From: Aplectana chamaeleonis
Lineage: Eukaryota; Nematoda; Chromadorea; Rhabditida; Cosmocercidae
Assembly (NCBI GenBank): GCA_029168955.1
Contig: JAPDOI010000132.1
Coordinates: forward strand, 310,001-374,000
Reading direction: 5' to 3'
Length of the DNA: 64,000 nt
The notes below the pieces were generated by a model. That model made no database searches. It was not told the origin of the DNA and worked only from the letters and a program-made list of their open reading frames with translations. The position numbers and the translations under genes are program-made. Of the stretch, positions 21,291 through 45,773 are shown one piece after another (position 1 is the stretch's first letter; every line of letters begins with the position of its first letter).

Positions 21291-22600
21291 TTGTATGTCT
21301 CTAGTAATGACTGTAAGTGGAACATAGTGTCTTGTGTGAGGGCGAACTTACCAGGTTTCCGGCCCAGTAATGTTTCAGAATAGGGAAGCATTGTTCCAGA
21401 AAAAGCTGTCCTCGAATATGAACCTCTAAGTATACTGGCAAACAATCTAATCTACGCCTCCAGTTTTTTCACAGTTTTCAAAAATTAATTCTCAGAAACG
21501 TAGTCAGAACGATAGACGTCAAGCACAAGTAGCACCGAACTCTTGTGAAATTTATGGACGAGTCGATGGAAAACTAACAAAGGAAAAAGTGAAATCAACA
21601 AGGAAAACAATAAAATGCCGAAAAGGATCAGCTGGAATCTCACTGTTTGGTTGATCACAGACTTGGAACCTTGCCACCTATGCATTAGTTTACTTACGAA
21701 AAACTCATGACCTCACTTCTACCTTTTTTTCCAGAGCGCTAGACTTCACCTATCAGAGGATTCAAATGTTCTGTGAATTTCGACGTTTTCAGTGTGTGGT
21801 TTGCGAATAAATAGAAACATTCAAATATTCCCTGCACTATGATTTTCGCTATTGTACAAAAACGTATGCAAATACATACCTAAAGGCAAGCTGCCAACTT
21901 TTTTCGACTATCTACTTTTAGGAAAAAAACGTCTTCAGCACAAAAAGTGTTTACGCTCTGTATAAATGGAAAAGACCTGATTTGGTCGTTATCACTTGGT
22001 CGAGGGGAGAGGAGCGAGACGTCCCCCGGAGGGACACGTCTGGCCCTTCTCCCCTCGAATTATACACAACGATAAGGCGTTCGAAACAGTCAACTCGGGG
22101 GAGAACAAGGGAAGTTCGCTTCACGGTTGTTCCCATGGCCTTCCCCCCGAACATGATGAACGCGAAAACAAAGCCGCACCGTATACGGGGATGCAGACGG
22201 GCTAGTCGCGAGGTGGTCTCGCTTTTCGCAAGTGGAGGGGGTAGATCTGCCACTCAAGGACTCCGTAAGGCATCTCTGTCTGGTTTTCAGAGGAGCTAAT
22301 AAGCTCCTCTGTAACCCTTAGTCAGAGGTGAATTCTTTTTGGACAGATCGCAGTTTTTCAGGAACAGGAGACTGTTGAAAACAGCGAGTTCTAGCAAGCT
22401 GATTTTTGGTCAATCATTGAGCAATGGGAAGATCTGTAGTCGGGAGAACAAGAGAACTCCTGCTGTGGGAACTTCCCCTATTACTCTGCTGTCGAGACGT
22501 CCCCTTCGCCTCTTCCCAATTCGGGGGAAGTTACCCGGTTGTTTCGAGGGAAGTTCTGCTGTCTTTCTCGGGAACTTCCCCACGAATATCTGAGTAAGGG
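21291..22600. other. Intergenic with foldback sequence; no gene recognised
   Basis: A hairpin at 21998-22057 pairs TCGAGGGGAGA...AGACGT with ACGTCT...TCTCCCCTCGA. Repeated GGGAAGTT / AACTTCCC motifs occur at about 22100 and 22430-22580. A 66-codon minus frame at 21485-21685 has a membrane-like stretch, QLILFGILLFSLLISLFPLL, without other support. Confidence 0.35.
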
Positions 22601-22889
22601 GTATGGTATACTTTTGCGACACACGGTCGCGTCGCTCTGCACAGCGACAGCGACCGCCTCCCGTCCTTTAAATCTATCGCTGTTGCAGTGCACTGCACAG
22701 CGACAGCGACAGTGGTAGGGACAGGCCATGGCACATTTGCAGTCTGTCAGCCCTCCGCGACACGTCGCTGCGACCCACACGCGACATCTGTTCCTACGAC
22801 GACCGTTGCCGTTGCTCTGATGCGGGTCCCGCCATGATTTGTGTTAGATTGCATGCCTGTCGCTCATTACAGCGACAAAGTATACCATA
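22601..22889 (-). mobile_element. MITE-like element, family M, copy 2
   Basis: Terminal inverted repeats: TATGGTATACTTTTGCGACA at the left and TGTAATGAGCGACA... in reverse at the right, which ends GCGACAAAGTATACCATA. Its reverse complement matches 6078-6306. It has CG-rich GCGACAGCGAC-type internal repeats and no coding capacity. Confidence 0.75.
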
Positions 22890-23893
22890 GGCCTAAGACA
22901 ACGATATGAAAGCGAAAAAATCAATAATGAGATGCATCACCAAGCAAAACTTAAGGAGTTCAACGAGTAAGATCAAGCTTTCTGGGAAAGTTAGTCCTGA
23001 CAACTCAGGAAACTGCACCGCTAAAAAGATTGGATTTAGCAAAACGCTTGAAGCTCGGAAATCCATTGTCTCGGAAATCGAACTCATAAGCGCATTGTTC
23101 GCCGACGCAGCCCTGATAAAAAGATTGTGAAACAGAGTGAAAAAGATGAGTGGAACACTTACAAAGCAAACGTCAGCGTCTCGGAAACGATTCAGATTTT
23201 TGATTCAGTATCCAGAGTTGATAACATTTCCCAAGACGAAGTGGAAAAATATGGTCACTATCGCCGCTCCTCGGATGCGGCGGAGCCGTATCGTTCACGC
23301 CCATGAAACATGCTTTTATTTTCGCGATCCGTAGGGAAATACTCGTTTTGTATAATACTTCTGCTCATCGGGCATAATGTGGGAATTTGAAAAAAACCGT
23401 TTCATATCTTGCTGTATTCTATTTTAAGCCATCATTGTCAGCACTGCCAGTTGGCATGAAAATCGCATAAATTCCCACAAGTTTCGATGAGAGTTATGAT
23501 CCCCTTTAAACGCTAGAAGCTGGCGACTTCTTCCCACACCAATACGTCAAAGACACCTCCCCGGCCGACCCATTTTGGGATACTCTTCCTTCCCCCGAAT
23601 TCTTTGTGAAGTCTTAAGCTGACACGTTTCAGAAAACGGAGCGGGAGCCGGCGGGATAAATAGAGTGCCGCTATTGGCAAAAGAAAGCCTGACCACGTTC
23701 TACCAATTGATCGCCACCGGGATGAGCTCTTGTCGTACTGCTTTCAACAGAAAGTCAGTCCACAAGTCACGTTGTCAGCCCGAACACATCTTTAGGCGGT
23801 CCCTAGGGCTTAGAACATATTCCCGCGACGCGCTACAGTGCATATCAGCAATATCTGTTTCCGGTGGATTTGTTTAGCAAACACCTTACACAC
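22890..23893. other. Unassigned sequence with small plus-strand frames
   Basis: Plus-strand frames of 74 (22906-23130) and 65 codons (23137-23334) lie 6 bp apart. They are Lys/Ser-rich and show no motif. I do not recognise a gene. Confidence 0.25.
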
Positions 23894-24529
23894 TCGCGGG
23901 GGTCGGTGGCCGATTGAGAGGAGTTGAACAGGTAGCGTGCTCCCGCTCGTGACGAAAAAAAGGGTGGGCAAAGCCCGAAAACTCCCCCATTCATGCCGAA
24001 AACTCCGCGCGTCAACCTCCCACCGACCCTACAATGCCACGTCATCCTTGACCCGTTCACACCGAAAGCTCCGCCTTATCACCTCCCACCGACCACTCAG
24101 CGTGACGTCACACCCACGTGTTTACACCGAAAGTTTCGCCTAATCACCTCCCACCGACCACCCTCTACCACTCCTGCAGTCGCGGGCGTCGGTGGCAGGT
24201 TGAGAGGCAGCGCAATGGACCTGTCAACCCGCCACCGACGCCCGCCAAAGCGTCGATATCCCGAGCTGTCAGCCGTGATACGCACAAACACGTCACATTC
24301 CAGTGCAGCGTGTACATTGTGGGCTACCGATTCCGCGCTCTACACGAGAGAGTACCAGAGAAAAACAGTGCAGACACTGCAACACGTCGTCCCGAAAACT
24401 CCGCCACATATGAGACATCACCACGAAAACTTCGGCAGTTATGAGTCATGCCGAAACCTCCGCCGATCAGCCGCATCGGATCAATTTCATTCGGAAAGGG
24501 GCGTTTTAACCTGCCACCGACCCCCGCGA
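23894..24529. mobile_element. Inverted-repeat element, family N, with internal repeats
   Basis: The left end TCGCGGGGGTCGGTGGC is mirrored by GCCACCGACCCCCGCGA at the right end. Inside, CACCTCCCACCGACC and CTCCCACCGACC recur with about 60-bp spacing around 24015-24170. A further GTCGGTGGCAGG ... CCGCCACCGAC pair lies at about 24190-24240. It is non-coding. The open frames in it follow the repeat. Confidence 0.65.
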
Positions 24530-25049
24530 TTGCCTGAGACTATGTCGTGTCGAACGTCGCGGGAAGTATGCACTAGGTCTAAACGCTCATTATCAGTACG
24601 CGAGCTCAGGCGGTGGCTCCGAAAGCGCTCATGAGCGGCTCGGGAACTTTCCTTCTGGTAATTGTTAGCCAACGGCCCATTAACTAACGGGTGATTCAGA
24701 CTAGTCATAGCTGTATACCGACAAGCTATCAGACTGATCATGGGCGGCATGTACGAACGCGAGTGTCTCGAAGGGTTTGGGGCAGGATTAGGGGCGTCGG
24801 CGCATTTGATGATCGCAGTGCGAGGGCTGAAAAGGGTTAGGGTAGCACTGAAAAATCGTTCCCCCGCCAACCCTACCTGGGAGGAAGGGGCAGCCGAGAC
24901 CCTGCTCAGACACCAAATATTGGTTGGCTCAAGCACTCGCAGAGCAATCATAAAAGACGCCCAGATCCAACTCCTTCGTACCACTCACGTTCGTGCATGC
25001 CGCCTCATATCCGAATCGGTTGGATGCTAAATGCGTGCGGAAACTTTTT
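24530..25049. other. Unassigned region with opposing open frames
   Basis: A 165-codon minus frame (24984-24487) and a 96-codon plus frame (24740-25030) overlap. Neither shows a domain I recognise. The minus frame overlaps the end of the family N element, which argues against a gene. Confidence 0.25.
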
Positions 25050-25206
25050 GGACATACAGTTAGCAGGTATCGTCCTGATACTTTGCGTTCTCTAGTTTTC
25101 GTTGGTCAAACTCGGCGCATATGTTGCAACATACGTGCACCGAGTTTGCGTCAATGTGCAACAAGGAACGTGGAGTATCTGTGCGATCAGTGCCGACCGT
25201 ATGTCC
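25050..25206. repeat. Palindromic element, family P, copy 4
   Basis: This is the longest copy. GGACATACAGTTAGCAGG at the left is mirrored near GACCGTATGTCC at the right. CTGATACTTTGCGTTC pairs with GAACGTGGAGTATCTG. The core is ATGTTGCAACAT flanked by TCGGCGC and GTGCACCGAGTTTGCG. It is non-coding. Confidence 0.75.
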
Positions 25207-26535
25207 TTCATAATAGCGTCCGCTGATAATTTGCGAGCAGATCCTTGTTAGAGTGGGCCTACACCGAAGTTCGTCATCAGAGTTTACTTTTCGTCTCCGA
25301 CATGGCCAAACCCTTCTGCGCTGACGCACGCTACATTTTCTCTCGCCAATTGCGGGGTGAGCAGACGGCCACCAGGCAGCACCATTCAATGGTGGCCCTT
25401 CGGTCTCCTCATTTTCGTTCACCTCTTTTGTTACCAAAAACCATAATCCATGTGCTAAATCAGTATCAACAACTTACTGGGGTGCATGTATCCCACACGA
25501 CAGGAGCGATCACTCGTCGACATTTGACATTGTCAGAGCGTTTGCACTCATGGATTTCTACGTGTAGGATGTTTAACTTGCAATTATTCATCATTGTCTG
25601 TTCTAGGGCCGCATGCTAACCGTCGCTGAAAAATGCAAGGTAGCCCCTACCGTAAATCGATGTCTATGAAATGATCTACACCAACTTATTTGAATTTTAA
25701 AGTCGCCTTATCTGTTATAAAATGATGATTGATGTCGTGGTTTTCTCTCAACCTTCCCCTTACTCTGTAGCAAGACGACTTTTGTGGAGGACGACCCTGG
25801 ACCATAACAGGTTGTCTTCAATAGTGATAGCTCGGTTCTGTCGCATCGAAAAGTGAGATGGTCTTGAAACAACACCAAATAAGAATCTATCAGGTCTTTC
25901 TCGGCTTCTTAGCGTGGAATTTCAAATCTTCGGAGGCTTATCACTAGCTCTTCAATGTTTAATGGATGGACGTTCAATACGTAATGATTGTTTCTCCCAG
26001 CGGGAGAGGTATGCAAACGGTTCCTAAGTTCCCCTTTGTAACTGCCCCTGTGCATTATCGGAATTGCCATTGTATCTGTGTTTACACATGCATTTCAAAG
26101 AGGATTTGGTGCACATGGGTCAGTTTCGGTATGAAATTGTGCTAGAGGATCGAACAGTGTAATTTTACCCAATAGACGAGGAGGTCGCATGTTGTGTTTG
26201 AGGACATGAAGGACTACCTGTCCCGTGAATTTCCATGCGTGGAGGACACGTCTGAGTTTTGCAGGAATGAGACGATAAAATCGACATCGAATGTTAGTGA
26301 GCGACTTTTCTTAATTTCTTGGATCATTGCCAACGATCGGAGTTAGATGTTGATGCTGCAAAATTTAGAAGAATTCCTTGTTTCACCGCTAAAAAATACT
26401 GGCAGGCCACCAGTAAACACTGTGATCACACTAGCAGTTCTGTTGCTAGATCGCCTATAACTTTTTTTTGCTTTAATATCGTCAATAAATCAAACACAGT
26501 TTCAATAGCCAGGTATATGCAGTGTTGCAAATTGC
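25207..26535. other. Intergenic, no recognised feature
   Basis: About 1.3 kb. Plus-strand frames of 124 codons (25245-25619) and 83 codons (26319-26570) have no recognisable motif. Nothing supports a gene or a repeat family here. Confidence 0.3.
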
Positions 26536-27030
26536 TTAAAGGCAGTGTCCACGATAAAAACCATGTCTGATTTTTTGGTGGAGATCGGCAGCTGCTGAGC
26601 CCAGCGGAACCCTGAAGTTGAAAAAAGTGAGAAAAATGAGCTCGGAACGGTCCCCTACGGCCCCAAAGTTGGACACCCATCAGCTCGTCATCCCCAGATG
26701 CACTTTCCACGCCCACCGACGTGAACAAATGAATGCTCGAGATTGTGAGGTGAGCGATGGTTCTCGATCAATAGCCCCGTTCTTCCCTTCATTCTCAATT
26801 TCTCTCTCTACTCAGGTCAGCTCGCATACATCGGCTGCAAAAGACGGAAGTTACAAGCCTCGGACAACTCGTCCACCATCTTTCCTTAGCTCAATATTTG
26901 AAGACCATAACTCCGTTCCCTGAAGGTCTTGTGCGATCTCAGAAATATCATTGGAATCAGCATAGGACCGTTTTCAAGATAGGGGGAAAAACAAAAAAAA
27001 AACGATTTCTATCGTGAACACTGCCTTTAA
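26536..27030. mobile_element. Non-autonomous inverted-repeat DNA element, family TIR-4, copy a
   Basis: TTAAAGGCAGTGTCCACGAT at the left is mirrored by ATCGTGAACACTGCCTTTAA at the right. Internal sequence matches the copy at 35357-35835 (CCCGTTCTTCCCTTCATTCT, ACAAGCCTCGGACAACTCGT, GGACCGTTTTCAAGATAG). It is about 495 bp and non-coding. Confidence 0.85.
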
Positions 27031-27884
27031 AGTTAGTTAGAAGCACTTAAAAGCAGCGTTCAAAATGATCATCCTCGTTGACTTTTCATAGTGAAATGAT
27101 GGGCGAGAAGGATCCTAGGCTCTTGGATCAGAAAGAACGGTGGGAAACGATCCAGGAGTGGCAAATTAATGTCTGCATACAAGCGTTTTGGTGTTCTAGA
27201 ACCGCCCTATGTTCCGCCCCCTCGATATGAACATACCAGCGGCGTCGCCGGCTGACGCCGGCCTCTGCCGCTGGGGTCCGGCTACGCCGGCCCATTTGCC
27301 GGCTTCGCCGGCATCTTAAGTATAAGGCGAATGAATCGAACTCCGCTAATTCTATGTGAGATGGCGTTCGAAGTTCTCACGCTTGCCGGCCATCGCCGGC
27401 CTCTGTTGCTGGAGTACGGTTGCGCCAGCACGTGAGCTGGTTTCGAAGAAAACGCTCGAGGAATCAGAAATTACAAACTATTTCAAACCATGCAAATCCT
27501 GCTAACCTCCTTTCTTATGCAGTTGCACACCGACCCTTACCTAGCTTTAAGAGGTCCTAAAGTGGTAGTTCATTTATATTCAATTCTGTAAAGATAAATA
27601 CAACCGCTGTTTGAGATTTAGTATACGCCTCCATGACCAATCGACACCCCTGCTACCTTTTATTGCCAAATGAAGTATAATGATGTTTGTGTTTTCTGGA
27701 TGCATATTTTGATTAACTCCACATTTCCATCGTATATAAACCCGATTTAGAAAGGTTGGTGCATATAAACAGCTAAGCAGTTGAAATGAGTGGTTAAGGG
27801 GGAGGGGACGTGAAGAAAGGGGTGGTATACACTCTCTTATAGATGCACAAAACGATTTTGAAGCTCTGCGCTAACCCATTTCGG
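27031..27884. other. GC-rich GCCGGC palindrome cluster and flanks
   Basis: Between about 27236 and 27430 the hexamer GCCGGC occurs repeatedly, often as GCCGGCNNCGCCGGC-like miniature hairpins (for example GCCGGCTTCGCCGGC near 27299). The rest of the interval shows nothing I recognise. Confidence 0.5.
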
Positions 27885-28690
27885 TCCCGCACACTTTCTA
27901 CGGCGTGCGGCGCACTCTACCTTGGGTCCCGCACATTTCTACGGCGTCCTGCGCACTCCCACTTGGGTCCCGCACACTTTTTTTCGGCGTCCCGCGCACC
28001 CCACCCTGGGTCCCGCACACTTTCTTTCGGCGTCCTGCGCACTCCCACTCTGGGTCCCGCACACTTTTTCGGCGTCCTGCGCACTCCCACTTGGGTCCCG
28101 CACACTTTCTCGGCGTCCCACGCACTTCCACTTGGGTCCCGCACATTTCTACGGCGTCCTACGCACTTCCACTCTGGGTCCCGCACACTTTCGGCGTGCT
28201 GCGCACTCCCACTTGGGTCCCGCACACTTTTTCGGCGTCCTGCGCACTCCCACTTGGGTCCCGCACACATTCTTCGGCGTCTTGCGCACTCCCACTTGGG
28301 TCCCGCACACTTTCTACCGCGTCCTACGCACTTCCACTTGGGTCCCGCACACTTTCTTCGGCGTCCTGCGCACTCCCACTTTGATCCCGCACACTTTCTA
28401 TGGCGTCCGGCGCACTCTACCTTGGGTCCCGCACACTTTCTACGTCGTCCGGCGCCCTCTACCTAAGGTCCCGCACACTTTCTACGGCGTCCGGCGCATT
28501 CTACCTTAGGTCCCGCACATTTCTACGGCGTCCTACGCACTGCCACTTGGGTCCCACACACTTTTTTCGGCGTGGCGTCCGGCGCACTCTACCTTGGGTC
28601 CCGCACACTTTCTACGGCGTCCTACGCACTTCCACTTGGGTCCCACACACTTTCTACGGCGTTCTGCGCGCTCTTGAGCCCGTACCCGTA
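27885..28690 (+). repeat. Minisatellite of about 42-bp units (array 1)
   Basis: About 19 units of 40-45 bp. The core is GGCGTCCTGCGCACTCCCAC, then TTGGGTCCCGCACACTTTCT. Variants at the unit junctions are TTTTTCGG, TTCTACGG and TTCTTTCGG. Because 42 is a multiple of 3, several frames on both strands stay open for 80-207 codons. These are repeat-driven and not evidence of a gene. The unit is clearly related to the array at 53080-54400. Confidence 0.9.
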
Positions 28691-28729
28691 AGGTAGCCCG
28701 TCTTGAAAGTCAAGCCGAATAAACGGTCA

Positions 28730-28801
28730 AACAAACACACAGAGAAACGCACACATACATAAACACACACACGCACACACAAATTTACCAAAATATATAT
28801 A
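28730..28801. repeat. (CA)n-rich and (TA)n simple repeat
   Basis: ACACACAC-type dinucleotides interrupted by other bases, followed by ATATATATAG. Confidence 0.6.
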
Positions 28802-28959
28802 GTAGGATGGAAAATCAGATAACAAGAATAATCACGTCAGGCAAGGGCTAATAGGTGAGCTGATCGCCTGATTGCACTGATAGGCATCACCCTTTATAAC
28901 TGTCGAATCCTCTACGCTCAAAAATCAACGTAGACAAAAGAGGACCTATTTCGGCTCAA

Positions 28960-29178
28960 AAGTACGGCTTTCGCGTCTTTTTAAAGCATGCCTTGCTATA
29001 TAGAGCACAAGACCTTTCGTAAACCGTGGATATATTGGAAGTGAAACATATCGTGAACGCTCCCTCTGAAGGCATTGATCACGATAGAATTCACTATCGA
29101 GTCCTCCAGGGGATGCGGACGGTCTGGTGCCCTGGTTGGCAAGGCATGCTTTGAAAGAACGCAAGAGCAGTTTTTTGT
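28960..29178. repeat. Imperfect inverted repeat
   Basis: CGCGTCTTTTTAAAGCATGC at about 28975 mirrors GGCAAGGCATGCTTTGAAAG at about 29140. The arms are about 35 bp with a loop of about 140 bp. Probably a short foldback element. Confidence 0.45.
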
Positions 29179-29278
29179 GTTTAAAAAGGACCACCCTTGC
29201 TCAATTCGACTTTTGAGAATCGGAGAACCGACCGCTATGAAGAAATGATGCCTATCAGTATAATAGCGCTGAGCTCAC

Positions 29279-29773
29279 TTAAAGGCAGTGCTCACGATGA
29301 TTTTCGTTCCCGAATTTTCCACTCAGAACAATGCGTTGGCTACCAAGTGTTCCCAAATTCACCAAGAAACGGCGAGAAACGCACTAAATCGTCCTAATTC
29401 AGAGATATTATTCTCTGGGCTGGACTAGTTTTCCGGTTGGATGATAATGTTCACAGTGGTTTTCACCGGTAAAAAATGGGGCTGAACAAAAATGAAAGAA
29501 TATTTTGGGCTAAACAGTATTAGTTAGGTTCGGAAGGAAAGAGCGGAGTAACACAAAATAGGGAACTATATAAGACGGGTCCACGAACGATTTCGTTGTC
29601 ACAACAAACACTTCCTGTGATACTCAAGAGACCGGGTGAACTTGAAGATATCGTGCCCTTCTGGTGCGTTTTTCTCGGTTTCTTTGTCATTTCGGTCCTA
29701 CTAGAGGGCCAAACAATCGATTTAGAGATTAATCTCAAAAATCGAGGATTATCATAATAAACACGGCCTTTAA
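29279..29773. mobile_element. Inverted-repeat DNA element, family TIR-4, copy b (diverged)
   Basis: TTAAAGGCAGTGCTCACGAT at the left and a right end of TAATAAACACGGCCTTTAA form diverged terminal repeats. Length (about 495 bp) matches the other TIR-4 copies. The interior is non-coding. Confidence 0.6.
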
Positions 29774-30892
29774 CAGTGCTTCTTTGATTTGATTATTTGT
29801 TGCTGTTATCAAAATTGCGTGTTTTCATTCGATCACGTCGAGGGGGCAGAATGCGGGCACAAAGCATCTCGGAGCCTTTAAAAAAACACTTGTTTGCAGC
29901 CGTTCTTTCGCCATGCCTGACTCGTTTTCTGCCTGCCTTTCTACTCTGATAGCCAACGTTGCCAGTTGTTTTTCACTTGCAGATATCCACCGACAATGAT
30001 AATCGTGAATGCTGATGTCAAGTAACAGCAAACATAATCTATGTGTTGATTATTTTATCATTATCCATGGTCCTTTTGACGGTCAACTTTCCGCGGAAAT
30101 TCACCGCCATCTGTTACCAAAGAATTTGAAAATGATTGGAGTTTATCTGATGATCACAAGCAGACCGCAGAATAGCACTACCACGATGGTAAACTAGAGT
30201 CGTTCTCAGAGCCACATTCCCGTCCGCAATTGTGAACTAAGGCTATGACATCACGCGACATCATGATAATCGTGCTGAAAGAAAGGTGAATCGTGCCGGG
30301 ACCAAGTGGTTCCAGCACGATTATCATCCTATCGCATGATGCTGATGCAACAGACGTTGTCGGCAAATGCGGACCGGAATTAGGCTCTGACTCAGATATT
30401 CGTAAAGGGCGACCCCAGTGGCGAGTACAGGGCTAGCCGAGGATACATACTCGGGCGGCACCAAATTCGCCTCGGGTCACCCTCCGGTGCCATTGTAGGG
30501 TCAGCCGAGGTAGTTTTCAGTGAGCCGAGGGATTTCATAAGTTTTTTCTTCAAGCCATTCAGGGTGTTTCGGGGCTTGCAGAGGGGACCCCTGGGACATT
30601 CCAGGACAGAAGTCATCTCTGTCCTGGGATGTCCCCACGCTCCGCGGCGGGGTGCATCCCCCGAGGGACCGTGGGGAGGTGGGCTTACAGTTGGGTACCA
30701 ACCCCCCCCCCCCATCGGCGAAAAAATTGTCCTCGGCATCCGACGGATATTCTGGGGTGCGTTCCAAGAAGGTTTTCATAGGAGGAAAATGGGTTTGATA
30801 AGATATAACGAATGATAGGCTGAAAGAAAACTTCATTTCAAGCGGAATCTTGAACTATCATTGGTTGATATTGCTATCAAATACGATTTCCT
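29774..30892. other. Intergenic; short foldbacks and a poly-C tract
   Basis: ATCATGATAATCGTGCTG near 30260 mirrors CAGCACGATTATCATCC near 30313. A pair of sequences, CTGGGACATTCCAGGACAGA and TCTGTCCTGGGATGTCCC, lies at 30591-30635. A run of 13 C follows near 30700. Open frames of 115 and 111 codons on the minus strand run through these repeats and look incidental. Confidence 0.4.
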
Positions 30893-31282
30893 TTAATGGA
30901 AACCTCTTGGAAACGCACCCCTGGAAAGCGATTCGAGGTAACCGTCCAGGTCCGGCTTCGAAGAGCCGACTAAGGCACACTGTGAGAAGCCTTTTATACC
31001 AGCAACATTGTTAATACATCTGTCCAAACATGTTAGTGATACTGATATCGCATCCACGTTGCACGAAAATGCGTTCAACGTGAAACGTTCGCGGGCGAGC
31101 GCATTTTCTCCTCGTCTCGCCTCATTCGACTCCACGCATTCAATTTGTATCCTCGGGTCAGCCTCAACGCCCAAAATTACCTGGGGTCGCTCGCCCTCTA
31201 CGAATGTCTGAGAAGAACGACAGTAGATGCCGGGCTTCCAGTTGCGGTCTTTTAGCATTGAGTAATAATGACTGTTTTTCAT
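30893..31282 (-). other. Unassigned 129-codon minus-strand frame downstream of gene B
   Basis: The frame begins MKNSHYYSMLKD and has no low-complexity bias. I do not recognise the product. It starts 127 bp downstream of the gene B stop on the same strand. No splice signals or motifs support it. It could be an unmasked repeat or a 3' UTR frame. Confidence 0.25.
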
Positions 31283-31408
31283 GAGAATTCACGTTTATGA
31301 AACATGTTGTTCTGCGCTGAGAAAGACGTTGTAGAGCATTCACGATAGTACTCGATAAGTCGGCCCTCGATTGCACAGTTGGAGCGCACTTGACTGCACA
31401 ACTGACGC

Positions 31409-44933
<13,525 letters not shown>

Positions 44934-44959
44934 TTTGATGTGAGGTTTTGAAAAACTTC

Positions 44960-44967
44960 CTGAAAAG
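44960..44967 (-). promoter_or_regulatory. Probable spliced-leader acceptor for gene B
   Basis: On the minus strand the sequence TTTTTATGCTTTTCAG ends 26 bases before the start codon at 44933. No upstream coding exon is needed to make a full-length protein. In nematodes this arrangement usually marks a trans-splice acceptor. Cis-splicing to an untranslated exon is the alternative. Confidence 0.5.
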
Positions 44968-45391
44968 CATAAAAATGATAGAGAAGCATATTGATGAACC
45001 GCTTGTCGCAGGTTACCTCTGTGTGATGACTCAAAGTTTTTGTTCACCAGTTTTATGTTGCAGTCAACACCTTACCGAAGTTGAGAACGCCTTAACCAGC
45101 TTCGAAGCTCTGTGTCCCGAACAAGCAGCGAAATATAAGAGAGAGCCTCTATTGTGATCTACAACAAAATGCCTTGTCATTCGTGCAGGGACCTGGAATG
45201 CGCATGCGACACGGTTGCAGAAGGGTTCAAAAGATTTCAGGCCAGCTTCCAGGCAGGATCCCGGCTCCACGAATCTTCCGCGAAACTCGTTCTGACAACG
45301 CGAATCTGCTCCTGAATGGTTTGTGGCAGGATCACAGAAGGTTGATTGTGCCGCGAACCCTCACGAGATATCACCAAAAATTTATGTATCC

Positions 45392-45520
45392 TCTGTAAAA
45401 CGTCGTAATTCTCACGGCTCTGGGCGCGAGCGAGCCATTCTGCTTCCTCCGTCTTTCTTGCGTCCTCTCACTTTAACTAACCTCTGCTCCGCACCAGCAC
45501 GCTTAGAAACTACGGTTATT
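45392..45520 (+). repeat. Inverted-repeat arm flanking the nested RTE region (left)
   Basis: The reverse complement matches 49156-49282 with scattered differences. Shared blocks include GCGTGCTGGTG, GGAGGTTAG (or AGAGGTTAG) and GACGTTTTA(C/T)AGAGG. The pair encloses the TIR-3 fragment and the RTE. Confidence 0.6.
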
Positions 45521-45663
45521 TTGCCGTTCTATAGCTCTTACTTCCTCCGAAATTCTCTATTCATAACAAAGACTTATTTTCCCTAGCCTTCTTGCAGCTG
45601 CCGAAAAATTCTGTCACCAGGCTAGCGTTTCCTGAGCGATGCGCAGAATCGCTGCCAACCCGG

Positions 45664-45761
45664 CTTAAAGGCACAGGACACCCAAAAAATTATTTTTCAA
45701 TTTTATGCTTATCTTGGAGAGAGTCACACGCTGATCACAGTGGTATCTCTGAAATCGTCCA
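45664..45761. mobile_element. Inverted-repeat element family TIR-3, copy c, left half
   Basis: TTAAAGGCACAGGACACCC begins a TIR-3-like element that is interrupted at 45762 by the RTE. The right half resumes at about 49051 (ACAGAGTTATTGCTCCT, matching CGGAGTTACGGCTCCT of copy b). Confidence 0.65.
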
Positions 45762-45773
45762 AGACCCCTCTGA
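45762..45773. repeat. RTE target-site duplication, left
   Basis: AGACCCCTCTGA, identical to 49039-49050. Confidence 0.7.

Noticed and set aside
30893..31282. A downstream gene or extension of gene B
   Set aside because: Gene B ends with a stop in the same relative place as gene A (LKSWRQL against LKSWREV), and no splice signals connect the 129-codon frame. Kept only as unassigned.
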